Positions 25,832-33,891 of a stretch of DNA of 64,000 nucleotides are shown one piece after another; positions within the stretch are counted from its first letter, which is position 1, and every line of letters begins with the position of its first letter. This DNA comes from Nocardioides marmorisolisilvae. Lineage in GTDB: Bacteria > Actinomycetota > Actinomycetes > Propionibacteriales > Nocardioidaceae. A program made the position numbers and the translations under genes. The notes beneath the pieces were generated by a model. That model ran no database searches. It had not been told where the DNA came from and worked only from the letters and a program-made list of their open reading frames with translations. The stretch is from assembly GCF_031656915.1 (NCBI RefSeq), contig NZ_CP134227.1, forward strand, positions 2,232,001-2,296,000. Direction: 5' to 3'.

Positions 25832-27348
25832 CGGGGGGCCTCGTCGGTGGAACGCGGCGTCCAGACCCGGCCGCCCGCGACCCGGGTCGAGCTGGCGCCC
25901 ACGATGAGCAGGCACTTCATATCGATGGTCGCGGGGTCGAGCTCGGCCAGCGTCGTGATGGTCAGCGACTCCTCGGCTCGTCCGACGTCACGGCCCACCA
26001 CCACGACGGTGTCGGGCTTGCGGTGCTCCAGGAGCACGTTCCTGGCGACGGCGACCTGCTGCATGCGCGAGCGTGAGGCGGGGTTGTAGATCGCGAGCAC
26101 CAGGTCCGCCTCGGCGACGGCCCGCAGCCGCCGTTCGATGAGCGCCCACGGCTTGAGGCGGTCCGACAGGCTGACCACGGCGAAGTCGGCCCCGATCGGA
26201 GCACCGGCCCGGGCCGCGACCGCCTGGACGGCGCTGACACCGGGCAGCACCCGGACGGCGACGTCCGGGTAGGCCTCGGCCGCCTCGAAGACCGCGGCCG
26301 CCATGCCGAAGACCCCGGCGTCTCCGCCGGAGACGACCGCGACGCGCTCCCCCGCCCGGGCAAGGTCGAGCGCTGCGCGGGCCCGGTCCAGCTCGACGGT
26401 GTTGCCACTCGCGTGCCGGGTCAGGCCGGCGCGCTGCGGTACGCGGCCGACGTACGGTCCGTAGCCGACGACGTGGTCGACGCCTGCCAACGCCTCGGTG
26501 GCCTCGGGCGTGAGCCACTCGTCGCGACCGGGCCCGAGGCCGACGACGAGGAGCTCCGCAGGGGCCCCGTTCACGATCGCATCCGTCGGCGGCGCCGGGA
26601 CGGACCGCATCCGCGTCATGCTCGACCCGGTCGCGGTGTCGCCGGGAACGACGATCAACGAGAAGTACGGCACCGAGTCGGGATCGACATCGGCGACGGG
26701 CAGCCACCGCTCCTCGGCCTGGGATGCCCGCTCGACGTACCAGGCACCGTCCAGGCGCCCGGCCTGCGCCAACGCCGAGCGAACCCTCGGGAACAGCCGA
26801 CCGAGCTTCATGATGACGGCCGCGTCGGTATCTGCCAGCCGCCGGGCCAGCTCGGGCTCGGGAAGCGTGCCGGGCAGGACGGTGAGCACGTCGGTCTGCC
26901 GCACCAGCGGGGTCGAGACCGCCGCCGTCGCCGCCGAGAAGGCCGGCACCCCGGGAACGACCGAGGTGTCGTAGACGTCCTTGAACCGGTCGTGGAGATA
27001 CATCGAGGAGCCGTAGAACAGCGGGTCGCCCTCGGCCAGCAGGACGACGTCGCGATCGGCGCCGAGGTGGGCGGCGAGCCTGGCCGCGCACGACTCGTAG
27101 AAGTCCGCCATCGCGCCGACGTACCCGCCGGGGTGGTCCGTGGTGCCGGTCGTGACCGGGTAGCGCAGCTCCTCCTCGATCACGTCCGCGGGGAAGTACG
27201 CGGCGGCGATCCGCCGCGCATGGGAACTCCTCCCGACGCCCGCGTGGTAGGCGACGACGGCAGCCTCGCCGATCACGCGGGCAGCCTTGATCGTAAGGAG
27301 CTCTGGGTCGCCGGGTCCGATCCCGACGATGGTGAAACGGCCGGTCAT
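25828..27348 (-). CDS. cobIJ: CobI-CobJ fusion: precorrin-2 C20-methyltransferase / precorrin-3B C17-methyltransferase
   Basis: 506 residues. Residues 1-240 are CobI (IVGIGPGDPELLTIKA, LLAEGDPLFYGSS, VPGVPAFSAA). Residues of about 265-500 are CobJ (LVVGLGPGRDEWLTPEA, VVSGGDAGVFGMAA, LAIYNPASRSR and VVVGRDVGR). The two halves methylate C-20 of precorrin-2 and C-17 of precorrin-3B with ring contraction. The same fusion order occurs in Mycobacterium tuberculosis. The CobG step comes between the two reactions, and cobG lies upstream in the same operon. Confidence 0.95.
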   Translation of the reverse strand: MTGRFTIVGIGPGDPELLTIKAARVIGEAAVVAYHAGVGRSSHARRIAAAYFPADVIEEELRYPVTTGTTDHPGGYVGAMADFYESCAARLAAHLGADRDVVLLAEGDPLFYGSSMYLHDRFKDVYDTSVVPGVPAFSAATAAVSTPLVRQTDVLTVLPGTLPEPELARRLADTDAAVIMKLGRLFPRVRSALAQAGRLDGAWYVERASQAEERWLPVADVDPDSVPYFSLIVVPGDTATGSSMTRMRSVPAPPTDAIVNGAPAELLVVGLGPGRDEWLTPEATEALAGVDHVVGYGPYVGRVPQRAGLTRHASGNTVELDRARAALDLARAGERVAVVSGGDAGVFGMAAAVFEAAEAYPDVAVRVLPGVSAVQAVAARAGAPIGADFAVVSLSDRLKPWALIERRLRAVAEADLVLAIYNPASRSRMQQVAVARNVLLEHRKPDTVVVVGRDVGRAEESLTITTLAELDPATIDMKCLLIVGASSTRVAGGRVWTPRSTDEAPR

Positions 27349-28001
27349 TCGTCCTCCTGGGCCAGCGCATTGAGAGCCGATGAGGTCATCGCCGAGCCGC
27401 CGCGACGCCCCTGGACGGTGACGTAGGGGATGTCGATGCCGTGGTCGCGCGTCAGGTCGACAAGGGCCTGCTTCGACTCGGCCGCGCCGATGAACCCCAC
27501 CGGACAGCCGACGACGGCCGCCGGCCGCGGTCCGCCGTCGAGGATCACTTCAAGGAGGCGGAACAGTGCCGTGGGGGCATTGCCGATGGCGACGACCGCG
27601 CCCTCGAGCCGGGGCTCCCAGAGCGAGACGGCCGCGGCCGTCCTCGTGGTCCCCCACTCCCTCGCCAGCGTGGGCACGCGAGGGTCAGCCAGGAGGCAGA
27701 CGACGTCGTTGTCCGCGGGCAGTCGGCTGCGAGTGACGCCGGTCGCGACCATGGTGGCGTCACAGAGGATCGGCGCACCGGCGGCCAGCGCGGCTCGGGC
27801 GGCGTCGACCATCCGCGGGTGGACGAGCAGATCCTGGGCGAGGTCGACCTGCCCACTGCCGTGGATCATCCGTACGGCGAGCCTCTCCGCCTGCGGCGGC
27901 ACCCCCGAGAGGTCGGCCTCGCGGCGGATGGTGGCGAAGGAGTCGACGTAGATCGCTGGGCCGTCGTCGACGTAGTCGTAGTGGCGACGTGGACGCTTCA
28001 T
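27345..28001 (-). CDS. cobH: Precorrin-8X methylmutase CobH
   Basis: 218 residues from ATG 28001, with GAGGAGAGG upstream inside the end of cobG. Motifs include ERLAVRMIHGSGQVDLAQDL (the catalytic His is in this block), PILCDATMVATGV, AIGNAPTALF and VGCPVGFIGAAESK, all typical of CobH/CbiC. It moves the C-11 methyl to C-12, giving hydrogenobyrinic acid. It overlaps cobIJ by 4 bp. Confidence 0.95.
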   Translation of the reverse strand: MKRPRRHYDYVDDGPAIYVDSFATIRREADLSGVPPQAERLAVRMIHGSGQVDLAQDLLVHPRMVDAARAALAAGAPILCDATMVATGVTRSRLPADNDVVCLLADPRVPTLAREWGTTRTAAAVSLWEPRLEGAVVAIGNAPTALFRLLEVILDGGPRPAAVVGCPVGFIGAAESKQALVDLTRDHGIDIPYVTVQGRRGGSAMTSSALNALAQEDE

Positions 28002-28846
28002 GGTGTCCTCTCCTCGGGAATGAGCAGGCCGCGCCATGGCGTGACGACCACCGTGTCGACGCCCGCGGTGTACCGCTCGACGGCCGCTCGGTCGAGCCGA
28101 CCCCCGGGCGCCTCGACGTGGACGCCGCCCCCGACCTCGCCGTACCGGAGCGGACCGGTCGGCTCCGGCACCCTCGGGTCACGGTCGACCGGCGCCAGCA
28201 GCGGCTCGACGAGCTCGGCGACGTGCCAGGCCGCGGCCGGTCCGGTCCCCCGCGCGTCGAGGAAGCGACCGGCCAGATCGGCAAGTCGCGTGGCAGCGTC
28301 GCGGAGCGGCAGGCGCGGCCCCCAGCCCGTCCCCACCCGGAGCTGGACGAGGTCGGCATCGAGCACGCACAGGCCGAGATCACCGCTGCGGTCGAGCACG
28401 TCGCCCCGGCCGTCATCGAGCACGAAGAGGAAGCGGCCCGGCAGGTCGCCCAGTCGCGGGGAGGCGCACAGGAGTCGGTCGAGCTCGGCAGCGACCGGCC
28501 GGAGATCGGCACGGCCACCGGCCAGGCCCGTCTGCGGCGAGACCATCACGTTCCGGACGAGCTCGTGCGTCCGGGTCGGGACCAGCCCGGTCGACTCGAT
28601 CGCACCGAGCGCGTCCGCCCGTACGGCGCCATGGTCGACCGGCAGCCCGCGGATCTGCAGGTTCGCCCGGGTCGTGAGGTGAACGTGCCCGTCACCGAAC
28701 CTCTCGGCAACCTCCGCGACCGAGCGGAGCGCCACCGCGGGGACCCGTCCGCCGACGAGCCGCAGCCGAACCAGCAACCCGTCATCGGCGGGCCACGGGC
28801 GCAGCAGTCCCGGACACCGGTCGCGCCGATCTCGGTGTGCTGTCAC
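27998..28846 (-). CDS. cobG: Precorrin-3B synthase CobG-like protein, C-terminally short
   Basis: 282 residues from GTG 28846, with GAAGG upstream. The N-terminus (RCPGLLRPWPADDG) and the nitrite/sulfite reductase-like block LTTRANLQIRGL then HELVRNVMVSP clearly match CobG. It ends right after VVTPWRGLLIPE. In the CobG proteins I know, roughly 80-180 further residues follow, carrying C-x5-C and C-x3-C clusters that bind the [4Fe-4S] centre. Only three scattered cysteines are present here. The stop codon overlaps the cobH start, so no hidden frame can supply the missing part. Function as the oxygen-dependent precorrin-3B synthase is therefore doubtful. Confidence 0.82.
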   Translation of the reverse strand: MTAHRDRRDRCPGLLRPWPADDGLLVRLRLVGGRVPAVALRSVAEVAERFGDGHVHLTTRANLQIRGLPVDHGAVRADALGAIESTGLVPTRTHELVRNVMVSPQTGLAGGRADLRPVAAELDRLLCASPRLGDLPGRFLFVLDDGRGDVLDRSGDLGLCVLDADLVQLRVGTGWGPRLPLRDAATRLADLAGRFLDARGTGPAAAWHVAELVEPLLAPVDRDPRVPEPTGPLRYGEVGGGVHVEAPGGRLDRAAVERYTAGVDTVVVTPWRGLLIPEERTP

Positions 28847-28914
28847 GGCTACCTTCTGGCCAGGGACCCTTGCGCGGGGCCCGCGTACGACCTGGCGGCG
28901 GTCGCCACCAGCAC

Positions 28915-29055
28915 CAGCAGGTCTTCGGACTCGGGATCCTCCGGCGCGGAGCGCCTTCCCGGAGTGACCTCCAGTGGCTGCCGTTCGGCGTGCTCCGCCC
29001 GTCACCCTCACCGCTGCGCGTCAGTCCCGGATTCTCACCGGGTTCCCTGACCCCA
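28915..29055 (-). ncRNA. Cobalamin riboswitch 4 (upstream of the cobG operon)
   Basis: On the minus strand the core GGGAACCCGGTGAGAATCCG is at about 29046-29027, followed by GGACTGACGCGCAGCGGTGA. The distal box GAGTCCGAAGACCTGC lies at about 28933-28918. A stable hairpin, TGGCG...CGCCA, at about 28893-28908 sits between the aptamer and the cobG start and may be part of the expression platform. Confidence 0.88.
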
Positions 29056-29197
29056 CGAATGGAGTTCGACTGGCCCACCCACCCTACGACGCGGGCAGGT
29101 CGACCCCGAAGATCGGGTCCGGGGTCGACGCGGCCGTGCCCGGGCCGCACCGACCGCCGCGTCACCCATCGGTGATGGTGGGCATGATGGGCGTCCT

Positions 29198-30730
29198 ATG
29201 ACACCCACCCTCGTCTACCTCCACGGCATCGGGACCGAGCACGACGATGCGTGGCGCGACGTGCTGAGCGACGCGTTGCTCGAGGCGGGCTATCCGACTC
29301 TGTACGACGGCGTCGACTGCCGGGCCCCCAAGTACCCGAACACGTTGCGCTATCCCAGCGACGAGCACCATCCTCTGCCGCCGCAGACGATCGCTCCCCT
29401 GTCGCACACCGAGCGCGAGGAGGTCCGGTGGCGAGTGGAGCGGGCCACCGCGGAGCTGGAGCGCGCCCTGGGCGCGCACGTCGTCGGCAGGGGCATGCCG
29501 TTGGCCGCGGAGACCGTCCCGGCCGTGATGAGGGCCGTGCCCCAGGCCCGGCGCTACCTCGAGGACGACGCCACCCGCGCGAACACGCTTCACCGGGTGC
29601 TGGCCGACCTCCCCCGGTCCGGGCCGATCGTGGTGCTGGCGCACAGCCTGGGCACGGTCATCGCCGCCGACCTGCTGACCCGCCTGCCCACGTCGATCGA
29701 CGTCGTCGGCATGATCACCGTCGGCTCGCCGGCGGGGCTGCTCGCGGTGCATCGGGGAAGTGACCGTCTCGAGGTGTTGCGCGAGCCGCCGGCCACGGTC
29801 GCCTGGTGGGTCAACATCTGGGGCGCATCCGACCCGGTGACGGGCCTGCAGGGCATCTCGGCGCGGTTCCCGTGGGTGCTCGACATCGCGCTGCCCGGGG
29901 CGCGGCACCCGATGGAGAACTACCTGGGCTCGACCACGGTCGCCTGCGCCGTGGGACGAGCGATGTTCGGCAGCCGCGCCCGCGAGCTGTCCGTTCCCGT
30001 CTCGCTCCCCGAGCCGGAGGTCGATGACGCGGAGCTCGGCGCCTACCTGTTGCTGACCTACGGTCACTTCGTTGCCGAGCACCTTCCGGCCAAACATCAG
30101 CAACGCTTCCTCGGCGCGCTCGCGGCCGTGCGCGCTGACGTCACCTCCCGCTTCGGCCTGACCGATACCGGCACGCCTCCCGACCCGGCCCGGCTGCGGA
30201 CCCTGTCCAAGTCGACGGCGTTGATGCCGATGCTCGGTGTGGCGATGACGAACCCGGTCGCGCCGTACGACAGCGTGATCAGCACTCGTGCTCGACGAGA
30301 TGCTCTGCACGACCTCGCTGTGTGGATCGGCCTCTACAGCGGTTACGGCGGCACCCTGCAACGCGCACTCACGCAGGCATCGATGGCGATCGCACCGACC
30401 TGGGCCGACCGGATGTGGCTGCGGCCGCGGAGACCACGACGGCCCGAGCGGCTCGATCCGGTGGAGCTGACCGCGATCCGCCTGGTCGCTGCCGAGCTCG
30501 TGCGGCAACGCGAGGGCCTCGACTCCGACCCGCAGGTCCATGCCGCACTGACCCGGGCCCACACCCAGATGAGGGAGGACCGCATCCAGCTCTCCGAGCA
30601 CTCCGCTCCGCACGGGCCCGCGGTCCGGGTGCTCGACCGGCAGATCCGCACGCTGGCACGAGCAGTCCGCGCGCTCGACCGGCGAGGGCTCACCCCGACC
30701 ACCTCCGGGGCGGACCTCCAACGCCGTTGA
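29198..30730 (+). CDS. Alpha/beta-hydrolase fold protein of unknown function
   Basis: 510 residues. I recognise only the hydrolase core: LVYLHGIGTEHDDAW at the very N-terminus (oxyanion-type HG) and VVLAHSLGTVIAADLL near residue 150, which gives the nucleophile elbow. The order fits a lipase or esterase fold with serine catalysis. The rest, about 300 residues, matches no domain I can name. There is no signal peptide or clear membrane helix. The C-terminus is Arg- and Leu-rich and could form helices. It stands alone between riboswitch 4 and the convergent lipid-kinase operon, so context gives no role. Confidence 0.6.
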   Translation: MTPTLVYLHGIGTEHDDAWRDVLSDALLEAGYPTLYDGVDCRAPKYPNTLRYPSDEHHPLPPQTIAPLSHTEREEVRWRVERATAELERALGAHVVGRGMPLAAETVPAVMRAVPQARRYLEDDATRANTLHRVLADLPRSGPIVVLAHSLGTVIAADLLTRLPTSIDVVGMITVGSPAGLLAVHRGSDRLEVLREPPATVAWWVNIWGASDPVTGLQGISARFPWVLDIALPGARHPMENYLGSTTVACAVGRAMFGSRARELSVPVSLPEPEVDDAELGAYLLLTYGHFVAEHLPAKHQQRFLGALAAVRADVTSRFGLTDTGTPPDPARLRTLSKSTALMPMLGVAMTNPVAPYDSVISTRARRDALHDLAVWIGLYSGYGGTLQRALTQASMAIAPTWADRMWLRPRRPRRPERLDPVELTAIRLVAAELVRQREGLDSDPQVHAALTRAHTQMREDRIQLSEHSAPHGPAVRVLDRQIRTLARAVRALDRRGLTPTTSGADLQRR

Positions 30731-30755
30731 TCGGCCGGCACGTCCTCAGCGACCG

Positions 30756-31712
30756 TCAGGGCTGCGCGAATCTGACCAGTTCGGTCTGGTCTCGCCTCGG
30801 GAGGATGAGGTTGAGCGCGCCGGGAAGGACGTCGATCTGCGCCGCGGCACGATCGGAAGGTGGAAGGGGCCCCAGCAGCTCGCCGTCACCGCCCATCGGC
30901 ACCGATGGCGTTCCACTCACCGTCACCGACCGTCCGCGCATCACATGGACCTCAGGGAGCTCGACGTGGGCCCCGTCGTAGACCTTCGGCAGGGACTGGA
31001 GCAGATCCCATCTGCTCGCTGCCTCGATGACCACGACGTCGAGGAGGCCATCATCGACCTCCGCGCTGGGCGCGATCTTCATGCCTGATCCGTAGTACTT
31101 GGAGTTCGCGACGACCACCGTCGCGGCAAGGAAGTCGCGGGCACTCCCGTCCACGACAACGTGAACCCTGGCCGGCTTGTAGGTCACCAGGGAGTGGACC
31201 GCGGCATAGGGATACTGGAGCTTGCGTGGCAGCCAGCGCACCTTGTCCACGACTTCACCGGCGACGGCATCGACACCGGCGTACACCGAGCCTGCGACGA
31301 CGCGTGGAGCGGCGTCGCCGAGACGCAGGGTCAGCAGGTCCGTCGGGGTGGATACGCCCTCGAGCAGCATTCTCGCCAGGTCGTCCGGCGCCGAGGGAAG
31401 GCCGAGCATCCGGGCGAAGTCGTTGCCGCGTCCGGCCGGGATGATGCCGAGCGTCGCGCCCACAGCAGAGACCCGACCGGCGATCGAGGACAGCATCCCG
31501 TCGCCGCCGACGGACACCACCACGTCACCCCTGCCCGCGGCCTCCTCGACGACATCCGCGGTCGCTTGGGGGCCGGTCGAGTAGGTGACCTCGACCTCCG
31601 CACCGGCATCGCGCAGGATCCGGGCCACCGGTACGACCGCAGCGGCCGCTGCACCGCCCCCGGACACCGGGTTGACCAGGAACGAGTAGGAGCGGACGGC
31701 CTGGTCGGTCAC
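30756..31712 (-). CDS. Diacylglycerol kinase-family lipid kinase
   Basis: 318 residues from the GTG overlapping the upstream FAD-oxidase stop. The DAGK catalytic domain is seen in FLVNPVSGGGAA at the N-terminus, VVSVGGDGMLSS near residue 65 (the ATP-binding GGDG) and LGIIPAGRGNDFARMLG. The C-terminal beta-sandwich has KIAPSAEVDDGLLDVVVIE and a final GGDGELLGPLPP. The family phosphorylates diacylglycerol or related lipids at the inner membrane. Gene order with the FAD oxidase, TetR and glpD copies the Rv2249c-Rv2252 region of M. tuberculosis, where the kinase is tied to phospholipid/PIM metabolism. Confidence 0.88.
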   Translation of the reverse strand: MTDQAVRSYSFLVNPVSGGGAAAAAVVPVARILRDAGAEVEVTYSTGPQATADVVEEAAGRGDVVVSVGGDGMLSSIAGRVSAVGATLGIIPAGRGNDFARMLGLPSAPDDLARMLLEGVSTPTDLLTLRLGDAAPRVVAGSVYAGVDAVAGEVVDKVRWLPRKLQYPYAAVHSLVTYKPARVHVVVDGSARDFLAATVVVANSKYYGSGMKIAPSAEVDDGLLDVVVIEAASRWDLLQSLPKVYDGAHVELPEVHVMRGRSVTVSGTPSVPMGGDGELLGPLPPSDRAAAQIDVLPGALNLILPRRDQTELVRFAQP

Positions 31713-33271
31713 GGGATCAGGACCCCCGGGTTGAGCACGCCCGTGGGGTCTACCGCGTCCTTGAGACCGCGCAGCATCGCGACGCCGACCGGTCCGATCT
31801 CTCGGGCGAGCCACGGCTTGTGGTCGGTGCCCACCGCGTGGTGGTGGGTGATGGTGGCGCCGACCTCGATCATCGCGTCGGACGCGGCCGCCTTCGCGGC
31901 GAGCCACTGGGCCAGCGGTTCCTCGGCCTGCTTCGTGGCGACGGTGAAGTACAGCGAGCAGCCGGTCTCGTACACGTGGGAGATATGGCACAGCACGAGG
32001 GTTCCCTCCCCCAGCGAGCCCTCCAGGGCATCCTTCACCGACTGGTAGAGGCGCTCGCGGTTGGACCAGAACGTCGCTGTCTCGAGGGTCTCGACCAGGA
32101 CACCGACGTCGAGCATGGAGTCGCGCAGGTACGGCGCATGGAAGCGGCCGGCCGCCCACGCCTGACCGCGCTCCTCGCCAAGGTTGGTGCCGCCGAGCGA
32201 CTCGAGGATGGCCGTGACCTGGGCTCGGCTGGCCGCGACCGACGCGCCCTCGTGGCCCACGATCATCAGACAGCCGGTGACGCCCTCGCCGCCGATGTCC
32301 TTTTGACTGGCCAGGTTGGCCATCGTCTCGGCCTCGTCCGACAGGCGGATGACGGTAGGTAGCAACCGATCCTGGGCGAGCCGTCGCATCGCCTCGGCGC
32401 CTTCGGCGAAGGTCGGGAAGGTCCACGCCTCGTAGACCTTCTCGGCAGCCAATCGCCGCACCCGCACGGTGACCTCGGTGATGACGCCCAGGGTGCCCTC
32501 GGAGCCCATCACGACCTGGCGCAGGTCGGGGCCGGCGGCGTTGGCCGGCGAGGAGCCTGTTACCAGCTCGCCGATCGGGGTGGCCACTCGAAGCCCGACC
32601 ACCATGTCGTCGAATCGGCCGAAGCCGGCCGAGGACTGCCCGCTCGAACGGGTCGCAGCGAAGCCTCCGACCGAGGCGAACTCGAAGGATTGGGGGAAGT
32701 GGCCCAGGGTCAGCCCGTGCTCGGCCAGAGCGGCCTCTGCCGCCGGGCCGCGCATACCGGGCTGCAGCACCGCGGTCATCGACACGGTGTCCACCGACAG
32801 CAGCCGGTCGAGGCGGATCAGGTCGAGGCTGATGAGACCGGCGTAGCCGTCGCGCCGGGCGGCCAGCCCGCCCGTCACGCAGGTACCGCCACCGAACGGG
32901 ACCACGGCGACGTGGTGCTGCACGGCCCAGGACAGGACCGCGACGACGTCCTCGTGGGAGCTCGGCCGGACCACCACGTCGGGAGCGTCGGTCAGGTCCC
33001 CGGTGCGGGCCCGGAGCAGGTCCGGGGTGGACTTGCCGCGTGTGCGCAGCCGTCGCGCTGCGTCATCGGTCACGACCGCGTCGTCCCCGACTGTGCCGCG
33101 AAGCGACACGAGCAGGTCCTCGGCGAGGCCGGAGGTCGGCAGTGAGACATCGGTCGCCGCGGGGGTGTCGCGGGTGCCGACGAAGGCGTCGACGAGTCCG
33201 CGGACGCTGTCGGGAAGGGCCTCGGCCGCGGCCGGGTCGCCCCAACGCTGCGGGTGCATTTCGATCGTCAT
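31709..33271 (-). CDS. FAD-binding oxidase, alkyldihydroxyacetonephosphate synthase-like
   Basis: 520 residues. It is a PCMH-type FAD domain with VVPFGGGTCVTGGL near residue 120 and GHFPQSFEFASVGGFAATRSS near residue 190, both close to alkyl-DHAP synthase. MGSEGTLGVITEVTVRVRR follows. The C-terminal region has THHHAVGTDHKPWL; the His triplet is part of the alkyl-DHAP synthase active site. In eukaryotes the enzyme makes the ether bond of ether lipids; bacterial homologues in this cluster have no proven product. It is divergent from a TetR gene with only 17 bp between start codons. Confidence 0.82.
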   Translation of the reverse strand: MTIEMHPQRWGDPAAAEALPDSVRGLVDAFVGTRDTPAATDVSLPTSGLAEDLLVSLRGTVGDDAVVTDDAARRLRTRGKSTPDLLRARTGDLTDAPDVVVRPSSHEDVVAVLSWAVQHHVAVVPFGGGTCVTGGLAARRDGYAGLISLDLIRLDRLLSVDTVSMTAVLQPGMRGPAAEAALAEHGLTLGHFPQSFEFASVGGFAATRSSGQSSAGFGRFDDMVVGLRVATPIGELVTGSSPANAAGPDLRQVVMGSEGTLGVITEVTVRVRRLAAEKVYEAWTFPTFAEGAEAMRRLAQDRLLPTVIRLSDEAETMANLASQKDIGGEGVTGCLMIVGHEGASVAASRAQVTAILESLGGTNLGEERGQAWAAGRFHAPYLRDSMLDVGVLVETLETATFWSNRERLYQSVKDALEGSLGEGTLVLCHISHVYETGCSLYFTVATKQAEEPLAQWLAAKAAASDAMIEVGATITHHHAVGTDHKPWLAREIGPVGVAMLRGLKDAVDPTGVLNPGVLIP

Positions 33272-33273
33272 GC

Positions 33274-33286
33274 GTTACAGTGTGAC
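33274..33286. promoter_or_regulatory. Imperfect palindrome in a 17-bp divergent gap (candidate TetR operator)
   Basis: GTTACAGTGTGAC has arms GTtACA / TGTgAC around a central G, with one mismatch. It fills nearly the whole gap between the FAD-oxidase start (33271, minus) and the tetR start (33289, plus). Both mRNAs must be leaderless or nearly so, and a repressor bound here would block both genes. Confidence 0.55.
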
Positions 33287-33288
33287 AC

Positions 33289-33891
33289 ATGACGTCCGAA
33301 CGCAACAAGGTGCCGATGGCGGAGACGGCCGACCGGCTGCTCGCGGCCGCCCGCGCGTGCGTGATCGACGTCGGCTGGCGGCGCACCACCCTGACCGATG
33401 TTGCGAACCGCGCTGGTGTCTCCCGGATGACGGTCTATCGCACGTATGCCGACATGGAGACGCTGTTCGCGGACCTGATGACCCGCGAATGGGCCGACGT
33501 CGTGGCCGCGGTGGTGACCACCGACGACAGCACCGCATCGTGGCCGGATCGGATCGCGGACCGCGTCGCCGGGAGTGTGACCGCGCTGCGGGAGAACCCA
33601 CTGCTGCGCCGGATGGTCGACCTGGACCCCGAGTGGCTGCAGCCCTACCTGCTCGAGCGGCGTGGCCGGTCGCAGGACGCCGTACTCGACCTGCTCGCCG
33701 GCCGGATCGCCGAGGCCCAGGCCGAGGGTGGCCTACGGGAGGGTGACCCGGCGCTCCTCGCCCGGACGATCGTGCTCGCCGCCCATGGCTTCCTCTTCTC
33801 CGCGCACACGATGACCGACGACACCACCCCTCACCTCGAAGCACTCGACCAGGAGCTCGCCGAGCTCGTCCGGAGGTACCTCACGCCATGA
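33289..33891 (+). CDS. TetR/AcrR family regulator
   Basis: 200 residues. The N-terminal helix-turn-helix is seen in RRTTLTDVANRAGVSRMTVYRTYADMETLF (about residues 30-60, given here in part only as the recognition helix VSRMTVYRTY). The C-terminal helices form an unassigned ligand domain. It probably controls itself and the divergent FAD-oxidase/kinase genes through the palindrome at 33274, and glpD, which it overlaps by 4 bp. The ligand is unknown; a lipid or glycerol-phosphate derivative is a reasonable guess. Confidence 0.88.
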   Translation: MTSERNKVPMAETADRLLAAARACVIDVGWRRTTLTDVANRAGVSRMTVYRTYADMETLFADLMTREWADVVAAVVTTDDSTASWPDRIADRVAGSVTALRENPLLRRMVDLDPEWLQPYLLERRGRSQDAVLDLLAGRIAEAQAEGGLREGDPALLARTIVLAAHGFLFSAHTMTDDTTPHLEALDQELAELVRRYLTP

